From NCBI RefSeq assembly GCF_011009015.1, contig NZ_CP048878.1:1649001-1713000 (forward strand): DNA of 64,000 nt, in the 5' to 3' direction. The position numbers and the translations under genes are program-made. Under the pieces are notes generated by a model, which saw nothing but the letters and a program-made list of their open reading frames with translations, searched no databases and was not told where the DNA came from. How positions within the stretch are numbered: the stretch's first letter is position 1; each line of letters opens with the position of its first letter. Positions 62,044-64,000 of this stretch are shown here, piece by piece. This stretch comes from Spartinivicinus ruber. GTDB taxonomy: Bacteria; Pseudomonadota; Gammaproteobacteria; Pseudomonadales; Zooshikellaceae.

Positions 62044-62793
62044 TTAAACAAGTATATAACTGGGAAAAGCGCATATAACAGCTAACCCGCCGAGAGTCGA
62101 CTGGCCAAAGATTAAGCTGCCTTCATGGAGCTTAACGATTTGTCGACAATACGCTAGTCCCATTCCTTTTCCTTGGAATTGCTTTTCACTATTCAACCGA
62201 GAAAAAACTTGAGTTATTTTATGATAATCTTTCTTTTTAACACCAATACCATTATCTTCAACTTGTAGGGACCACTGTCCATCAATAGTTGATGGTTTAA
62301 TTACTACTTTTGGTTGTTGTTTTTCAGGCTGAAATGTTAATGAGTTGATTAATAAATTTCTTAATAGCAGCTTCCATAAGTGTTTAACCCCTTTAATTTT
62401 CGGTAAAGTAGCAATTTCGATAATTGGGGCTTGGAAGTTACTATGTTTTATATCTTCATTAATAACATCATTGGTAACAGTATTTAAATCAATTTTTTCG
62501 TATTCGTGTGATGTAGACCAAATTCTGGAATATATTAATAAATCATCAAACATTGCTTGAGTTTTAGCTGCATTCTTTGCAATTAGAGATAACCATTGTA
62601 ATCCTTGATCATCCAACTCATTGCCGTATGTTTGTAACAATAACTTAGAAAAACCTTCTAACCCCCGTAATGGTGCTCTAAGATCATGAGTAATGGCGTA
62701 TATTACGCTCATATATTCACTGTCTAAGTTCGTAGAAGCCTCGCTAGGTGAGTTCTTTGTGTTGGTTGTCAACGTGGCTGTTGATTCATTCAT
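62044..62793 (-). CDS. Histidine kinase without sensor domain
   Basis: 249 aa. HisKA helix with phospho-acceptor His in ITHDLRAPLRGLEGFSKL, followed by a HATPase_c domain: LLLRNLLINSLTFQ (N box), EDNGIGVKKKDY and GKGMGLAYCRQIV. There is no membrane segment or sensory domain, so it must receive its signal from another protein. It is directly upstream of the receiver-GGDEF-EAL gene and probably phosphorylates it. The start ATG is at 62791-62793. Confidence 0.88.
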   Translation of the reverse strand: MNESTATLTTNTKNSPSEASTNLDSEYMSVIYAITHDLRAPLRGLEGFSKLLLQTYGNELDDQGLQWLSLIAKNAAKTQAMFDDLLIYSRIWSTSHEYEKIDLNTVTNDVINEDIKHSNFQAPIIEIATLPKIKGVKHLWKLLLRNLLINSLTFQPEKQQPKVVIKPSTIDGQWSLQVEDNGIGVKKKDYHKITQVFSRLNSEKQFQGKGMGLAYCRQIVKLHEGSLIFGQSTLGGLAVICAFPSYILV

Positions 62794-62897
62794 TGCATAG
62801 TCTCTTCAGACTTCAATATTGCATTAATTTTTATGTAAATTTTATTTTGTTAGACAGGAGTGATAATCTTTCCTTGGCTTTCTTACTTTATAAATTA

Positions 62898-63930
62898 TCC
62901 TAATTATCACTATACCTAAGCCATTAACTGCTGTATATTTGAACAGCATGGAAACTTAATTGAGAAGGTATAAATAATGGCTATCAACAAAGTTCAATTT
63001 CAAAAAGGCCTGAGTTTAAACGAGTTTCTCAAACAATATGGTACAGAAGAACAATGCTTTAATACCTTATACAAATTGCGATGGCCAGAAGGTTTTCAGT
63101 GCCCCAATTGTGGATACGACAAATGCTGTCAACTCACTACTAGAAAGCTTCAGCAGTGCTATAAATGTCACCAGCAAACATCTGTAACTGCAGGTACTAT
63201 CTTTGAATCAACCAAATTACCATTAAAGACTTGGTTCCAAGGGATGTATTTGATCTCCCAAGACAAAAAAGGTATATCAGCCATAGAATTACATCGCCAT
63301 TTAGGTATTTCCTATCAAGCTGCCTGGAGAATGAAACATAAGCTCATGAAAGTGATGCAAGAAAGAGAAGGCACCAAGCAATTGTCGGGTTTTATTGAAA
63401 TTGATGATGCCTATCTTGGTGGTGAGCGTACAGGTTGCAAAAGAGGTAGGGGAGCAGATGGGAAAATACCTTTTGTAGCAGCCGTAGAAACAACAAAACA
63501 AGGTCAACCGACACGAATTAAACTGAGCATTTTAAAAGGGTTTAATAAAGAAGAGATAACGGCTTGGAGTAGGCAGAATTTGGCCAAGGGCAGTACCGTA
63601 ATCTCCGATGGACTGGCCTGTTTTAATGGTGTCATAGAAGCAGGTTGTCTTCATGATAAAATTGTATGCGGTGGTGGTCGTGCATCAGTAGAGGAACCTG
63701 AATTTTATTGGGTTAACACCATCCTTGGAAACTTAAAAAGTGCTTTACGTAGTACTTATCATGCTATTCGCGCTAAATATGCACAACGTTATCTTGCTGA
63801 ATTTCAGTATCGATTTAATCGAAGATTTAGCTTAGTAGAATTTATTCCTAGGCTAGCATTTGTAGCACTGAGAACACCTCCACTACCAGGTAAGCTACTA
63901 AATATAGCTTAGGTATGATGATAATTAGGA
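62898..63930 (+). mobile_element. IS1595-family insertion sequence
   Basis: About 1.03 kb with one transposase gene (62977-63912). The ends are inverted: TCCTAATTATCACTATACCT at 62898 and the complement of AGGTATGATGATAATTAGGA (63911-63930), with one gap. Direct target repeats of eight bases are not obvious, so the boundaries may be slightly off or the copy is old. It lies downstream of the histidine kinase start and does not disrupt a recognisable gene. Confidence 0.8.
62977..63912 (+). CDS. IS1595-family transposase
   Basis: 311 aa, full length. The N-terminal zinc ribbon (FQCPNCGYDKCCQL, then YKCHQQT) is followed by the DDE-type catalytic domain with EIDDAYLGGERTG (first Asp), VISDGLACFNG (second Asp) and a C-terminal FQYRFNRRFSL block where the IS1595 family has its third catalytic residue. 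AGAAGG precedes the ATG. It appears intact and may be active. Confidence 0.93.
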   Translation: MAINKVQFQKGLSLNEFLKQYGTEEQCFNTLYKLRWPEGFQCPNCGYDKCCQLTTRKLQQCYKCHQQTSVTAGTIFESTKLPLKTWFQGMYLISQDKKGISAIELHRHLGISYQAAWRMKHKLMKVMQEREGTKQLSGFIEIDDAYLGGERTGCKRGRGADGKIPFVAAVETTKQGQPTRIKLSILKGFNKEEITAWSRQNLAKGSTVISDGLACFNGVIEAGCLHDKIVCGGGRASVEEPEFYWVNTILGNLKSALRSTYHAIRAKYAQRYLAEFQYRFNRRFSLVEFIPRLAFVALRTPPLPGKLLNIA

Positions 63931-64000
63931 AATCCTATATATAAAGCCATACCCATTATAGCTTTAACTGCCCGAACCATGCCAGATGAGAGAGATAAAT

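Noticed and set aside
62890..63938. Target-site duplication around the IS1595 element
   Set aside because: The eight flanking bases (ATAAATTA left, AATCCTAT right) do not match, so no duplication is claimed.
1..64000. CRISPR arrays and rRNA genes
   Set aside because: No regularly spaced short repeats and no rRNA-like sequence were seen in the window.

Overview
The window is a chromosomal segment of a Gammaproteobacterium. The left edge carries the block mreC-mreD-maf-rng-yhdP-nit-tldD-darP-pmbA, which is typical of Pseudomonas- and Oceanospirillales-type genomes. Together with moderate-to-low GC, a BaeSR/Spy module, DUF1631, DUF3094 and AlkK-like genes, this suggests a marine Oceanospirillales relative such as a Zooshikella-like organism. 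That placement is inference from gene content only.

Layout. 1-11.5 kb: cell shape, RNA processing and protein maturation genes (mreC end to pmbA). 11.5-28.4 kb: an AT-rich accessory region. It starts with a palindromic repeat and a periplasmic binding protein. Next is a small-peptide gene (53 aa) followed by a terminator-like hairpin and an M29-like metallopeptidase. Then two paralogous zinc-ribbon/TPR proteins flank two small uncharacterised proteins. The rest is an orphan type VI secretion (VgrG) island: degraded toxin/immunity remnants, two cysteine-less SUMF1-fold lipoproteins, a DUF3592 membrane protein, an unknown 274-aa protein, a LysM-bearing candidate effector, a DUF4123 adaptor and VgrG. 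No T6SS core genes are visible. 28.5-38.4 kb: PilZ and DUF1631 genes, a tRNA-Asn/Pro/Lys operon with a strong stable-RNA promoter, thiolase, acyl-CoA ligase, a pseudo-receiver protein and an OmpA lipoprotein. 38.4-43.9 kb: an ECF sigma/anti-sigma pair with a secreted COG4315 protein, then spy-baeR-baeS. 44.3-46.2 kb: a frameshifted lysozyme-like/RTX gene. 46.3-50.9 kb: a YihG-like acyltransferase and ackA-pta. 51.3-57.5 kb: secreted proteins, including a YHYH protein and a divergent pair of large paralogous secreted proteins of unknown function. 57.8-64 kb: an M50 protease, a LasA fragment, a SlyD-like isomerase, a histidine kinase with a receiver-GGDEF-EAL protein, and an IS1595-type insertion sequence.

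Most notable: (1) a dispersed family of palindromic intergenic elements with ends resembling TATACCCTTCGCGAATGA, at least six copies here, one of which supplies the last codons and stop of baeR; (2) the peptide/terminator/metallopeptidase locus and the neighbouring zinc-ribbon/TPR locus, which look like an undescribed accessory system; (3) a graveyard of toxin/immunity genes beside the VgrG island, with frameshifts lying in A/T homopolymers; (4) the divergent secreted paralogs at 53-57 kb. All calls come from reading the sequence and its translation; no database search was run.
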